The notes beneath the pieces are model-generated. The model was not told the origin of the DNA, searched no databases, and saw only the letters and a list, made by a program, of their open reading frames with translations. A program made the position numbers and the translations under genes. Positions 1 through 13,494 of a stretch of DNA of 64,000 nt are shown in pieces. How positions within the stretch are numbered: the stretch's first letter is position 1; every line of letters begins with the position of its first letter. This DNA comes from Atkinsonella hypoxylon (taxonomy: Eukaryota > Ascomycota > Sordariomycetes > Hypocreales > Clavicipitaceae): contig JFHB01000089.1 of assembly GCA_000729835.1 (NCBI GenBank), positions 54,281 to 118,280 of the forward strand, read 5' to 3'.

Positions 1-1027
1 ATTACAAGTATAAGTAATGTACTATCAATCGCTGATTGATCGATTGCTAACTAACTAGTTACTGCACACATCTCTTTAGAACCGGTACGGCTCCAACGCG
101 GTATCTTAGCCCCGCAGCCCCGCAGCCCCCTTGCTCGTGCGCGCAACCTCCTAGTAGCAGCAATTCCAGCAATTCCAGCAATACCTTCCATTTAACTATC
201 GCGATGCATCATAGGCCTTGACAACAGTCCTTACCACAGCCTATAATTAAGGCCTTTAACAACGAATATATCGTCAATAAGAGTGATGGCTTTCGTAAGC
301 AAGCTGCGAACAATACCTGCTGGCCTGTCTTTAACCTAGTCTGCGATTGTGGCTACAATTCTAAGCCTCTTATTATTGAAGACTGTCACACTTACAATTA
401 ACGTTATACCCCTACGGAATATATAAATCGGATAATTGATAGTACTTGTATTATAGTGTAGATTAGTATGGTGTAGGAAGTACCTTACAGAGAGATCTTT
501 GTATCGGTGGGTGGATAATCCCAATCACCTTTCAAGGACCCCCTTGCTGCCCATTCCGTTGCTGGGGCTGAGGGTCGGATTAAATGATCCCCGCGTGCTT
601 GCCCTGAGCGGTGCTCCTGCCCCATCTAGAACGCACGATCCAAGCTCCATTAGGTTAGGTGGGAAACTTGGGTGGTCTATGACCTCGATCCGGAATGCTC
701 GTCTTAGAGTTGGCATTCCCATGCCTACTGATCAGTCAACCCTTCAACTTCACTCCTCGTTCATAAACATTTGACTACCGCACATACCGCACATACCGCA
801 CATACCGCACATACCGCCCGCAAAACAACCATCCTTGGCTTTTCTCGTCATCATCATTGAGCATTGTGAGCTCTGCGGCTTTTTGCTTTGCTAGCACCTA
901 CCTACCTACTCGCATGCCCCGCCATACTCGCGTCCAGTCCCCCCCCCATGCTACCTAGCTTAGCAGCCTTTGCGACCAGCAGCTTGGCGAGTCGTTCATC
1001 GCTGAAATACCGAAAAAATACGCCATC
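1..1027. other. Left-edge intergenic region with degenerate relic
   Basis: No intact gene is visible. The first 480 bases are AT-rich. On the minus strand around 240-420 a reading frame rich in ordinary codons is interrupted by a TAG stop, which looks like a decayed coding relic (possibly a transposon or gene remnant altered by C-to-T mutation); this is inference. A 9-bp tandem repeat sits at 778-817. A pyrimidine-rich stretch precedes the anoctamin start codon and probably includes its promoter and 5' leader. Confidence 0.4.
778..817. repeat. 9-bp tandem repeat, about 4 copies
   Basis: The unit CGCACATAC is repeated about four times without interruption, ending in a diverged copy. It lies about 210 bp upstream of the anoctamin start codon. 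Confidence 0.85.
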
Positions 1028-3788
1028 ATGGCGGGCCTGAGAGATTTATATGGCAACAAGGGCGATGTAGCTGGTTCTAGCAACTTCGGGTGCGTACAAA
1101 AGTGTTCCTGTTGCGAACTGGGTCATTTGCTGATGCACTAACTGATGCTGAAAAGAGTTGACTATGTCATCCATTACCTTGTTCCGGCAAAAGGTTCGTC
1201 GATGTGCTGCAGCCTCGAATGAGAAGCTCTGTTTGATTTGCTCATCGTCTTTCCACTAGAACGCGCGGAAGCAGAAGCCGGCTTTGTCCAGCTCATCCAG
1301 GCATTGACGAACGTAGGTTTGGCCACTGAAGTCCGAAATGGTGATCTTGGCTCGCTGCTCGTCTTCGTCAAAATCGCGTCAACAGATTTGCTTGCACAGC
1401 AGGTCTATCGTGGTCGTCTACAAGACTGGCTTCAGGGCATCCGCACATCTGGCCCAAACGCCGACCTGGCCAAGGCACTGGAAGATGAACCTGTAACAGA
1501 AGCGGAGCGGCTCCGTCTTGTCTATCAACTCATTATTCGACCCGAGAACGACGGAGGTGCTGGTATCAATCAGGCTGGTTCCAAATGGAAATACGTCAGC
1601 GATGTGTTCCCTCTGCATGACCAATCTTTCAACAAGTCTTGGATTCAGAAATGGTCGAGGAAATGGCTACTAGACGAAGCAGATGTAGACGACGTTCGCA
1701 ACAAGTTTGGAGAAAGCGTGGCTTTCTACTTCGCTTTCCTGCGGAGCTACTTCATCTTTCTTGTCTTCCCTGCAGCCATGGGATTTGCTGCTTGGATGCT
1801 GCTTGGCCAGTTCTCCAGCATATACGCATTAGGCTGTGGGCTTTGGTCCGTCATTTTCCTGGAATACTGGAAGAAGAAGGAAGTCGACCTAGCGGTTCAA
1901 TGGGGAGTGCGAGGAGTTTCTGCTATTCAGCTGCCTCGTCCAGAGTTCAAATGGGAGTATGAGGCCGAGGATGTGGTCACTGGCGAGCCCGTAAAGGTAT
2001 ATCCTTACAAAAAGCGGCTACAGACTCAACTCTTACAAATTCCCTTTGCTTTGGCTTGCATCATTGTGCTCGGCGGCTTAGTCGTTACCGCGAATTCACT
2101 GGAAATTTTTATCAACCAGGTATACAACGGTCCAGGAAAACAGTATTTGGTAAGCCGAGGAACCGGTCACTATATGCTTCAAATGATGCCTTGTCTATCG
2201 TCCTTCTTAATCTGGCGCAAAACTTACGTCAAATAGGGATTCGTGCCTACAATGATTCTCGTCATCTTGACGCCTACATTTTCAGCCATGCTGATGAAAG
2301 GCGCAATTATTCTGACGAACAGCGAGAATTACGATACTCTTGACAGTAAATAAATTCCATGACACACCAATCATAGCGATGATTGCTAACACCATGAATA
2401 ATAGCTCACAAGGCCGCTCTGGTGCAGAAACAATTCGTGCTGAATTTCATGACGTCGTACATGGCACTCATCTTCACTGGTTTTGTTTACATACCGTTTG
2501 GCGATACTCTTTTGCCTTTCTTGGACTTTTGGGGTCGCACTGCACAAACCTTGACTTTCAGTGAGAAGCCTCTTCCTATGCAACAATTTCACATCAATCC
2601 GGAACGTATCAGCAGCCAAATGTTCTACTGTACTGTCACAGCTCAAGTAGTCAATTTCGCCACGGAAGTCATTGTTCCGTATGTCAAACACATGGCTTTT
2701 GCCAAAGCAAAGGAGCTGCAATCAAGAAACTTTGAGGACCAGGATTATCCAGAAGAAGCTGCGTTTCTTAAACGAGTGCGCGATGAGTGCACTTTGGAGG
2801 TATATGATGTCACGGATGACTATCGGGAAATGGTTATGCAATTTGGTGAGTTTGAGACGATACTGTGTCCATAACCTCCCCGGTACATCTCTGACAAATT
2901 TCGATAGGCTATCTGTCTCTGTTTTCGGTAGCATGGCCACTGGCCGCGTGTTGTTTCCTCGTCAACAATTGGATTGAGTTGCGTTCAGATGGGCTGAAGA
3001 TTGCAGTTAGCTGTAAGAGACCCATTCCTTGGAGATCTGACTCAATCGGTCCATGGCTCAATGCCATTGGATTCTTATCGTGGCTTGGCAGTATTACAAG
3101 CAGCGCAATCGTGTTCCTATGCAGTGGTGCCAAAAATGGTAACAAGGGCGCGGCCTCGCAGATCACGGCTTGGGGTGGCCTTCTCAGCGTCGTGTTGGCC
3201 GAACACTTCTACCTGCTCACGCAGCATGTGGTTCGGTTTGTAATGAGCAAGATGGAAAGCCCTGGGCGGCAGCGTGAGCGAAAGGAGCGCTACCTGATGA
3301 AGAAGAAGCTATTGGCCGAGACTTTGGGTCAGAATGTCACACCCAAAGCAGCCGTGCCTGGCGTCCAGGCTGGAGAGAAGATTTCAAGAGCAGCGCTGGA
3401 AGAACAAGCGCGTCAAGCGTCCATTCGAGGTCATGGTGGCGCAGAGGAGTCGTGAGTTACTTGACCCTAGCACTTGGCGAGATATCCAATGTTTATGGGC
3501 TGTTGATTGATGTATCTTCAGGTTCTGGCAGCATCAGCGCGGTATAGACGAGACAATTGCCGTCGGACGAAAGATGATCGAGGTGCAGGTACGTTCTCTT
3601 ACATTCCTTTCATGGGTACCCCTCCCTTGTCCTTCCCTCAAACCTAGTTGATGAACGGGTGCGGAAGAATGAGATACTGGCTTCCAATCGGACCTATCTC
3701 ATGGCGAGTGGCTGACTCTGCATAACCAAAGATGGCGGCCGAAACCAAGAAGCAGCACAATGCGCCTGCATCAAGCCCCACGGCATGA
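1028..3788 (+). CDS. Anoctamin/TMEM16-family membrane protein (Ist2-like)
   Basis: Predicted 735-residue multi-pass protein of the TMEM16/anoctamin family, whose yeast member Ist2 tethers cortical ER to the plasma membrane and whose Aspergillus members act as lipid scramblases. I assign exons 1028-1089, 1156-1193, 1260-2149, 2237-2345, 2405-2845, 2908-3451, 3522-3588 and 3732-3788; all join in frame with GT..AG borders. Exon 2 is only 38 nt and carries the conserved VDYVIHYLVPAK stretch typical of the family's N-terminus. At least eight hydrophobic segments are visible, for example SYFIFLVFPAAMGF, FALACIIVLGGLVV, FMTSYMALIFTGFVY and a late AWGGLLSVVLAEHFYLL segment, followed by a basic, Ala/Gln-rich cytosolic tail. 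Start codon chosen because it is the first ATG that joins exon 2 in frame. Lipid scrambling versus tethering cannot be decided from sequence. Confidence is high for family, moderate for the last two small exons. Confidence 0.9.
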
Positions 3789-4438
3789 CGTCATTCCCAA
3801 CTGTTGACGCGGAAATTCATTGTCCAATGTGGTAACCAACGCAATGAGTACGAAGATTAGGCATTGCCCATCGCAAGGCAAGATGAGATGGTGGTCATGA
3901 CATGCGAGCCATGAAAAGGAAAATGCTTGCCCACATCTTAGGCCAAGGGGAGAGGAAAATGGGGACTACAACAACGAATGAGCGGCTGATAGCGGCAAGT
4001 AGCAGAGACCTGTGTGAAGTGACGATTTGGGATAATTTGATGACATTAAGGAACCAGGCACATTTAAGCATACATAAATAGGAGAAGTGTCTAAACTCTC
4101 CAGCTCCAAGGCGCCCCACTCCGTGGCCGTGGCCGCGTCCGTGCCTGTACCCGCGCCCGGTTTAGGATTGACCGTTTGAGCAGGTCGACCCCGAAGCCGA
4201 CCTATCACGGAAGCTGACCCGGTCTCCACGCACCTGAAGCTAACGCTGAGGGGGAAAATAACTTTTAGCTCCTCGCTCGCGCGTGTTCTCTTGTCGTCGG
4301 TGGTCACATCCAACCTGATATTGCCGATCATCATTACATCATTCTTACATATCTAGGTACAGTAGCCACTTAACACAAAGACCAGAGGGGCGTGCTGGAC
4401 TGGGCTGTCGCCTTCCTTCTGACCTTCCTGCTTGCGGC
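3789..4438. other. Intergenic, anoctamin to Zn2Cys6 regulator
   Basis: About 650 bp between two genes on the same strand: the 3' flank of the anoctamin gene and the upstream region of the regulator. It includes a GC-rich stretch near 4120-4210 and no supported gene. Open frames on the minus strand here lack any recognisable protein. Confidence 0.6.
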
Positions 4439-6344
4439 ATGTCGACCCCACGCAATCGCTTCCATGACGGCTGTTGGACATGCAAGGCGAGACGGTTCCA
4501 GTGCGATCGAACCCGCCCGCACTGTCTAACATGCAGGCAGAAGGGCTTCGTCTGCGAAGGCTATGAGATGCGCCTGAAATGGGGCACTGGCATTGCGTCT
4601 CGAGGTCGATTCGCCGGTGCTAGCGAACCGGTAGAGACTGCCATCCCTCCGCGCCCCAAGGGCCGTCATCGAGACCTCGTTCGTGAGGAGCGCCGTCGGG
4701 AAGCCACGCAGGCATCGAGTAGCGCCCGGGACAACGTGGCGTCGGTGGATTCGGCTTGCGAATCCTCCACGTCGGGATCGGATAAGAGCCCGCCTCAGCT
4801 CTGGAGTGACGCGGCGGGACAATCTCAGTCAGGTGGGCCTATCTTCTCCGTGAAACCGTCGGTGATGCTTTTTGTTACCATGTCCTGCTACTGCGACCGC
4901 TACTACTGTAGTACGCCTAACATTAATGGGTGGATAGGTTCTGGCTTAAGCTCGGCCACAGCAGAGAAGTCGTCGCCGCTAGCCAGCTCTCGAACTATCC
5001 CACGTTGCATATCACGACGAGGCCAGGAGGAGATAAGCCTCTTCCAGGATTGTAAGTCGAGATGTGCATCACAGGGCCCAAAACTTGCCGAGCTTGACAT
5101 CGCAAACGACGAGACTAACTCGACTACTCGGCTTCAGTTCTCGACTACGGCATCAACGCCTTGTGCTCCACATCTGTTAATGATGAGGATAATCTCCTTG
5201 TTAAAAGCTTACCGCGCCTTTGGGAGGAATCAGAGACGGTTTGCTTAGCATGTCTCACCATACAAGCCAACCTCTGCCCTCGACCCCAGGTCAAGGAGCG
5301 GTTTTTCGCATTCTTCAACGCAGCTTTGGCCACCTTCCGGACCGAATTGGGGAAAAGTGTAAAACGGCTCAAGGACGGCACCTTCACAGCTGGTTTAATG
5401 CTGTGTACCATTGGCGTAGGTCGATCGATGGACATGATTATCTGATTTTTTGCTGCCATGACTGTACGCTGACGGTGTTGTGTTTCTTTTCCCCCGGCGT
5501 TCTCTAGTTAGCTCGAGGCCACGCTTGGACAATGCATTTACACGGCATGTACAATGTCCTAAAAACGCACGATCTGCGAAAACCAATGAAGGACCTTAAC
5601 CCCTATCGAATGCATCTTTTTGAAGTCATGGGCTACCTGGATCTACCAGGCTTTGCTATCGGGCGCCAGAACCCTTCTATTGGCGTATGGCGTCTGCACT
5701 GTCGCGAGCCAGGCTACCTGTGCCGGCCGCCCCAGCTCGACAGTGTCGACTTTGTAAGCGGACTGCCTCGGTCGTTGCTCGATCTTTTATCAGCCATCGA
5801 TGCTTTGGAAATAACCGAGGATGATCTTTGGGACTGGCCCGGTGCCCTAGGAAGCATTTCTCAGTGCCACTTATGGGAAGCATACAGACTGTCTGGCATT
5901 CTCTCGTTGCGGAACCCGCTGTTGTACGTCCCGTTAGGTTGCAGTCAATCGTCATCGCCTTCGGAAGGCAGCTCACAGCGCTCCACGAGTTCGAGGAAAA
6001 ACATCCAGACGGCGACCGATGTCATTACGACGCGCATCATCAGTCATGTTCACGCCATCACGCAAGCCTACGTGGCGCCCGATGCTTCCAAGGACTCACT
6101 CATCTTCAACGCCATTGACTATCCTCTCTTTTTGGCAGGCATCGAGGCTGACGTAATGAATGAGAAACCAGAGCTCAAGGAAGCAATCAAGAAGTGTTTC
6201 GCCGTGCGGGAAGAAGCCTTCAAATATCCCAGTCGGGACAAGATACTGCTGGAGATTATGGAGGACTGGTGGGTGTGCGATAGGCGTACGATGACGGTTC
6301 ATGACTTGGCTGCCTCGCGAGGCCTCGAGCTAGGGCTTTTGTAA
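4439..6344 (+). CDS. Zn2Cys6 fungal transcription factor
   Basis: Predicted 575-residue sequence-specific nuclear regulator. Exons 4439-5051, 5138-5415 and 5508-6344 join in frame; the first intron has a GTAAGT donor and a CTAAC branch motif before its CAG acceptor. The N-terminus holds a canonical binuclear zinc cluster, C12-x2-C15-x6-C22-x6-C29-x2-C32-x6-C39. A Ser-rich, basic linker of about 100 residues follows. The rest is the helical fungal-specific transcription factor region, with the recognisable runs GTFTAGLMLCTIG, AWTMHLHGMYNVL and GYLDLPGFAIGRQNPSIGVW. The gene stands alone: the next gene is an amidase on the opposite strand beginning more than 3 kb away, so there is no clear target pathway. 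The middle exon was first obscured by stop codons that fall inside the 86-bp first intron. Target genes unknown. Confidence 0.88.
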
Positions 6345-7456
6345 ACAGATTGTTTCTCCGATGCTGCTCCGTCTTGCTATTTCTCTCCAAAGTCAATTTA
6401 TTTGAGGCTGGCGGGAGCATTTCATGATGGCAATCGAGCCATGCACCACGGCTTCACTGATCCTTCGTCACCAAAGATGGACGACCCCGAATTGTCTTAA
6501 AGCCTAGTCTTTCATAAACGCTTGATAATATGGTGCTTGGCGCATTTTGCCTGATACGCTTCACGAAGTCATCGCGGGTCTCTGGAACCGGGCCGATACG
6601 CCGCCCGCACACTCAGTCAGAAACATGGCCGAGAAATCTACAAGAGCTGGTAAATGTCAAGGCTATGTATGGCACGTGCGCTCGTAATCTTCTGCCAGGG
6701 AAAATATATCAAGAAAGTCACAGTTTGGTGCCCAACCTAGCCGAGGCGGGAAGAGCACGAGAGCGGCAACCCGGCGCGGCGGTCTTATCCAAACCACGCT
6801 TTGACCTTGGGGGTTTGCCATTTGCCCCTTGGCGTGTTGGGGCGCTATCAGTGAACGGGACATGTGAGTGGGGAGCGGCGATATCACGGGCTTGCTTGGC
6901 TGTTGGCGAGCAGTGACAAAGGTCTGCCTTGCCTGCATGTGCTCAGCATAGGCAGAGCCTCACAGTGTATCAGTGCGAATATGATTCACAATAGTCGCAA
7001 CTTGAGCAGTAAGGTGGAGGAGATATGCCGCTTGTTCACACTGTGCTGATGCGTATGCGTATGCGGAAAAGTTGTGTTGCAACGTGGTCGGCTAGACCCT
7101 CCTATATAACTACCTAGGTAACTACGGAATACCGTGCAGCATTGTTCGGCTAATTTACGAACACGCCCCCTCACCCCGGGGGACCCTCCCAAACCAATTG
7201 ATCCTTTTCATTACTGACCATTCGACTTAAATGAGTGTGCATAACACTCGTCTGATGAGGTCTTCCTTAACGATAAGAGACATGACTCGTCATGCAGGTG
7301 ACAACTCAAAGTTTACTTGGAAATGCATGCTTATCTGCCGAGGTTCTTAATAGGATGCTCAGCAACGAGGGGACAAGGAAGCAATCAATTGTTTGCCATG
7401 GTGTGCAGAAATGATTGGCTACGCCGAGACGCAGGCATTCCTTTTTTTTTTTTTTT
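6345..7456. other. Convergent intergenic region
   Basis: About 1.1 kb between the 3' ends of the regulator and the amidase. It contains 3' flanks, an ACCTAGGT palindrome near 7113 and an 18-base T-run at 7442-7458 that abuts the amidase stop codon. No supported gene. Confidence 0.6.
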
Positions 7457-9558
7457 TTACGCGCTCTTTTCCCCGTACGTACCAGGTACTGATGATGCCT
7501 TGAGGTCTTTCTCAATGATGGCGGCAGCGGCGAGACACTTTTCGTCGAGGAAGTAGGGGGCAACGATCTGGAGGGCGCAGGGAGCACCGTCCACAACATC
7601 AGGTTCATCTGGGAATCCGCTGGTTAGCTGCTATCAATCTCTGTCTGCCTGGAGAGAGAAAAAGAGAAAGGGAAAGGGAAAGGGAAAGGGGCAGAACAAA
7701 GATTCCATCAGCATCGTTAGGACGAGAGGTCGGGATTAGTGAACAGGGCGGCTTCTAGTCTCACAGTTTGGCTGGACGTTGTCCGCCGTGGACATTGGCT
7801 CGGGGTCCAGTGCCTTGGAGGCTTTACCGTATGGGATGATGCATGCGGGATACTAAAAGCGATTCTCTGGTAAGCAACGGGCCATGATGCGAAAAGCCAG
7901 TTAGGATACGACGTACGTCAAGCACGTTCCACATGACCGTGTATGGTGGCACGCCGTACGTATCATGTGACACGGCAGTGTTCTGCGCTCCGGGCCCCAA
8001 TATCACGTCGATGTTGTTTTCAACCCACGTCTTTCGCCAGGCATCCTGGTATTTCGTGCGAGCAATGTGCAAGGCACTGATCTTTTCGAAGATTCCTAGC
8101 TCCCGAGATACAGGTGACGGACCCGTGAACATCGGGTGGGAATGCTGCGCTACCGAGGTCACGGCGGGTTCCTTGCCGGCGCTAATGTGGTCGATACGAG
8201 GCCCGTAGGCGAAGTACTGGAAGGCAAGACGACTGCCGTACGAGATGCTTCGGTCTTCGGAGTTGGGAAGTTTCACGATCTTGTGGCCCGCCCCTGCGAG
8301 AGTCTTGACGGCTGAATCTAGTGCTCTTCGGACAGGTGGGTGGAGGGGGAAGTGATCGTCTTGGGACACGACCCCAATGGTGAGTTTGTCCGGCTTCGTT
8401 GAGGCGGCGTCGATTTTCTGCCATGGCGCCGCGTGCGCATGCACGTCATACCTGTTTGGCTGTGCATCGATAATCGTCGACATGAAGAGAGACAGGTCTT
8501 CCAGGCTGTGGGCTAGAGGTCCGGCAGATGGCTTCAGGCAGGGCAGACCCTCTATCATGCCATGTGTCTGCCCGCTAGGGGGCAGTCTGTCGGCCGTGGG
8601 TTTGAATCCATATATACCGTCGCAGAGCGCCGGGATGCGAATCGAGCCGGCGATATCTGTTCCCACGCCCATGATGGATCCTCGGAAAGCAACGAGGGCT
8701 CCTTCGCCGCCACTGGAACCACCGGCCGTAAGTCTCGTGTTGTGGGGATTCAAGGTGCGGCCAAAGACGTTGTTCTCCGTATCTGCTGTCTATATAAGAT
8801 GTAAGTATTTCAAAGCGTGAGCATCTAATCTGGTCAATAGTCCAAAAGGATGTAACAAGACTCTGTAAATGAAGAATGTCCCGAGGGGTTAACCATACCA
8901 TTACCGTTTGTGGAACATTTGTCTTGGCGTAGAGTACCGCCCCGAGATCAAGAAGCATGTTCACCAGAGCCGAATTGGACTCGGCAGGCGGATTTTTCAG
9001 GAACGACACGTAGCCCAATGTGCTCTGGACCCCTTCCACACAAAAACTATCTTTGATACTGACAGGTAGGCCGTGCAGCGGACCAAGGGGCTTGCCCTCT
9101 CGACGCAAGTACTCGTCGAGGTACTGCGCTCTCTGCACCGCTCGGTCGAAGAAATGCTCCGTCAGGCATGAAGTCTGTGCTTGCATGCAGACGCAAGTTT
9201 GTGTGTGAGTCAACGCATGAGGATCTCGGAGGGGGTTTTTCTTTTCAATCGAACCTACCAACTGCTGAGCCATAGCGGCCCTTTTGCAAAAAGCCGTCGT
9301 GACCGCAAGCGCCGTGACCTCTCCATCGGCAAGTTTCCGCAGCAACTGCTTCGCCGAGTACTCTTCAGTGAGATGAATCTCCTGCTCGGATAAGATGCCG
9401 CTGCGGCGCGGGATATCAGCCTCCAAGAGCCGGCCGTGCTCGAGAGCCGAGTGGACGAAGGCATCATCGAGACGCCAAGACGGCGGTATCTGCGATGCGA
9501 GCTGTCGGCGCTTGCATGAGGCGAGTATCTCCCACTCTTCCAAGGGCCTGATGGTCAT
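7457..9558 (-). CDS. Amidase-signature family hydrolase (acetamidase/FAAH-like)
   Basis: Predicted 560-residue amidase hydrolysing a carboxylic amide to acid plus ammonia or amine; the natural substrate is not predictable. Exons (5' to 3') 9558-9259, 9174-8905, 8789-7917, 7852-7765 and 7608-7457 join in frame with GT..AG borders. The Ser-cisSer-Lys triad is visible: Lys near residue 141 in LPVSIKDSF, Ser near 215-216 in AGGSSGGEGAL and the nucleophile Ser near 239 in GTDIAGSIR. The C-terminal block VQPNYEPDVVDGAPCALQIV appears only after splicing intron 4, which supports the chosen acceptor. No signal peptide is seen, so a cytosolic or peripheral location is likely. The start is the ATG at 9558; no earlier ATG keeps the frame. 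No nearby transporter or nitrogen regulator supports a catabolic cluster. Confidence 0.92.
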
Positions 9559-12500
9559 CTTTGGAAATTCTGCGTCGTGCAAAATTATGAGAGTATGTTA
9601 GTAATCACAACTAATAGATAGCAGATTTGCCTCCAAGGGGAAGTGAACGTGCCCTTGATTGCGGGACGCTTCTACCTTATATTGATACAATGAGTTCGTC
9701 AATTATATTATACTGGTGCGAGGTTCCCGAGGGACGATATATAAGTGGGACGTGGCACGAGTAGTCGATTTGCCTGCCGATTGAGTTCCGCGGGAATTAC
9801 AAATTACCGTACATGCATACATGTGCGCTCGCGGAAAATTAAAACGGCGTCGACTTGCCTAAAATGCAAATGTATGATGCTTTGTAAGGCGGGGTGGACA
9901 CGGCTGTTCATATCGGTTACTGGTTTGGGGAACTTGGGCCGCGCCTGCGTGCAAATAACCCTATCCCTTAGTCTACATCGGCCACGTGAAGGCAAAAACT
10001 ACTTGTCCTTTGTCTTATCTTTACCCTGTTCGGGACGTGCTGCACGTGTATATAATTGCCGCTGAGTCATAGTGCATGAGTTAGTGCGAAAAAGTCTTGG
10101 TCCTTTGAGTTCAACACGGAAGACGGATTTCGATCAAAGGAGCTTTGCGGACATCTACCTATGCCAAGAGTCTCGTCCTCGTTTAAGCAGCCGATTAGGA
10201 GGATTTTCTTGTTGGTTGCTGAAGGTACATGAGTAATGCTAGCTTGTCACTATAAGATTGAAGCGTACCGAATTCTCGGGCCCCTCGAAAACTCCTGTTC
10301 CGCCACATCCCTGCAATGCGGGGAAGCGCGCGACCTATATCTCCAGGAATGCGCATATGCTATTCCGTACACTCGATGGATTAGATGCGGAATTACTCTG
10401 TGTCATGTCATGAACCGTGCCGTCGTCACTCAAGCCTAGGTGAGCATTTCGAAGCAACACTGAGTTGCAATTGCGCAGTCGTGCACTTGAAGCATATCGA
10501 ACTGCGATGAGTCGTGGCCGAAAGAGGCAAGTCGACGCTACCTCTACCGTTGAACGTGTGACTAGGAGAGGCTGCGTGGTGGTTTACTCCGTAATCGTGG
10601 AGTAATCGGCATGGTGGGGTTGTTAGTTGGCATCTACTCCGTAATTAGCAGCAAAACCTCCTGCGGGGAACCTTCCGACCGGAGCCGGCACATTTCGACC
10701 AGAGCCGGCACATTTCGACGCAAGTCGTGGTGGCGTAGCAGTGTTCCTCACCATTCATGACAGCTCTTCTGTGAGGGGCGGGTCAACAAATTGCGCCAAA
10801 CGAGGTATGGGCACGAGGTCATCTGGATTATCACTCCCGAGCCTAGGCGAAGGACAATCGGCACTTTCACCAGACCAGGCGGTTTGATCTTGTAGTCATA
10901 GGTCACAGACCGACGATATTTATTTCCTCCCAGCATGCGGCTTTCAGAGGTAAAAAATCCCTTGACTCGAAACTTCATCCTGTGCAATAAGAAGTCGACA
11001 AGCGGCCACCCGCGGCTTCAAATCATGTTGACCTCAGCATGAACATGCAGCACCTGATTTGCTTTTGTGCATCAATTAATCCCAATAGCGGATGCCTGGC
11101 TAGGAGTGAGCTCAGAGCATGATACACGCTGGTCATTGGCAGCCTTTTGTGAAGAGGTCCTGCTTCATTGTTAGAAATTGAATATGTTTTAAGGGAACAA
11201 GTTTTTGTGGTCATTGACTGGCCCAAGAAAGCGTTGTCGATGCTCAAGCTTACAAGACAGGCCCTAGCACACGACTCGATGCGATGCGGGAAGCCAAGTT
11301 GAAGAAGAAAGAAAAAAGGCCGACTATACGTACGAATAGAAGCGGCAGGCACATATATCCTATGTATACGACGGCTCAACGGTCAATCGCATCACGTTAA
11401 ATCATACTTTGAGCGTGTTGCGCCTGTCTCTTGACTCTACGTGTAAGCGCCCTTATAGGTACGGAGTAAGCTTTGCGGCGGTTTGGCAGCTGAGATTCTT
11501 CGGACAGGCATCCATAAACAGCGGCATACATAGTCTGACCCAACGTGCCGCTGTGTCCCATTGAAAATTAACTGGTGCCTGCTGTGTCACGACTCTGGCC
11601 ATAGAGCGGCTGAACAGCATTAGTGCGTCGGTGGAACATGCTGCATAGCTTAGCGACTTGTCAGGCTGACAGACGAGGGAATTGCAGACGCTATTCCCCA
11701 TCCACGTCCACATGAGTGGCGAATATAGAGCACAGTAAGCGGATTGCCAAACTGGGGCTGTATTTCAGCTTTTGCGTGATACCAACTAAACCGTGACGGC
11801 ATCCTGTGCAGAACGCAACAGACGTTTCGGCCTTGAGGGGACCCAGGTATGGCAAGGCAAGAGTAAAGCGGCACGGCAGTGACGACAGCCTGCGATGTGA
11901 TAAAGTGACCATATTCACACCGTCCGGTCTGGAGCGTGACAGGAGATGGACGGGTTGAGATGAGCGCTTAATAATATCGACACGTGAATGTGCAGGACAC
12001 AGCATTTGTTGATGTTTCCAGATTGGATCGATTTGATGAAGCTGAGTAGATGCAGGTGGCTCCTTCCCAGCCTCGGGGCACGCCATGCTCCATCCAATCA
12101 CCCATCCCAATGTGGTGCCTGGCAGCACGGACCGCGGACGTATTCAACAGTCCTTTGCATTTCGGCGTCAACTCGATGCCTTGCAAGATAACTATTGTTT
12201 TCTCGCATTGTGCCGCATCATAGCCTGTGCATGTCTCACCCGCCATGACCATGATGGCAGCTTCCTTTTATTCTCCGTCGATGCGGAAATTGCGCCCGAC
12301 ATGTTCCCACACGCGGCCGGTACACTACTCCATATTGGCGTCTTCAATGGTATTATGTATTGTGCATTACCGCGATGCTCTACTTCAAGAATTGTCAGTT
12401 GTACGGAACATGGCTAGACCAATCTCCTCATGTCCCTGTCCACATTCTGGGTACGTAGCTGCCATGAATCCTGGCGGCATTCTCCCGCGACGTAGGCAGG

Positions 12501-13494
12501 TCGTGATGATATACAGCTTACCTCGGACCCTAATCGGCCAAGGTAGGTACCTAGGTAGGTACTTTATCCGCCATTGCCATATCCATTCGGTTCCGAATTC
12601 GTCATTGACCATCACGAAATTTGCCTTCAGCCGGAAATGAGAACCAATCGATCGTCCAGGCGAAATCAACGTGGGCGACAACAGCGGAGTGGAGGAAGAA
12701 CAGGCGGAAGCTTCTACCATTAACCCTGTCCGGCTTTAACCCTTTCATCCAATCGACGACGGCATGGGACGCTCTGCCCTCGTGCCCTGACAGGCCATTG
12801 GCCATTGAGGAGTGTTGTGTACCGGAAATCAACATGTCAGCCCGGAAGCTATGCTGTGATAGGTGAGACGACCTTCGCCGATTGACAGCCATTATTCAAG
12901 TCACCGAACTACCATGACCTATAAAGCATGTGGAGGCGGTGACAGCCCCGCACTGCCAGAGTACACGGTCGCCCGAAATGGCTTGGATGGCGCAAGGCAA
13001 CCAGTTGTCGTGCAAGGGGGGATCATGTTGGCGTGATGCAATTGCCAAATACCCGGGCACCTACGGAGTACTCTCGCTCTACTCTCGCTCTACTCTTGCT
13101 CTACTCTTGCTCTCCTCCCGCTACTTTTTCGCACTACGCTCTTCGCCGTCTTCCACATCTATGTAGAGTCCGACTGGCACGGCAAGTGCAGTACTTGTTT
13201 GCGAAGACAGCTGACAAAGTTGTAGACTTATTAGACATTTACCTACCTTAGGTAGCGACATACCTATGTAGGTACCTATAAAAGTACAACGGCGCATCTG
13301 AATCTATCGACGGTATCGTACTGCGACAACGCATTCGTCCGACGCATCTGCAACGACAAACAGTTAAACGATAGCCTAGCTTGTTGTCAAATCCGGATGT
13401 CTCGCCATATAGGCTATTAATACTTTTGACAAGCTATTGTTGAGCTTTGTTCGAGCGTAGTCTCAGCTTTGACAGCGCAGGTGGTGTCAACAAG
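9559..13494. other. Gene-poor region, about 3.9 kb
   Basis: I find no supportable gene in this stretch. It contains a 20-bp direct duplication (10679-10718), four perfect copies of the TACGGAGTA/TACTCCGTA 9-mer (10585, 10635, 11460, 13062) and several ACCTAGGT/TAGGTACC palindromes (12545-12565, 13240-13280). Open frames up to 145 residues occur on both strands but overlap each other and resemble no protein I know. The 3' part supplies the promoter of the gene starting at 13495. Confidence 0.55.
10679..10718. repeat. 20-bp tandem duplication
   Basis: Two adjacent 20-bp units containing GAGCCGGCACATTTCGA differ at one position. Confidence 0.85.
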
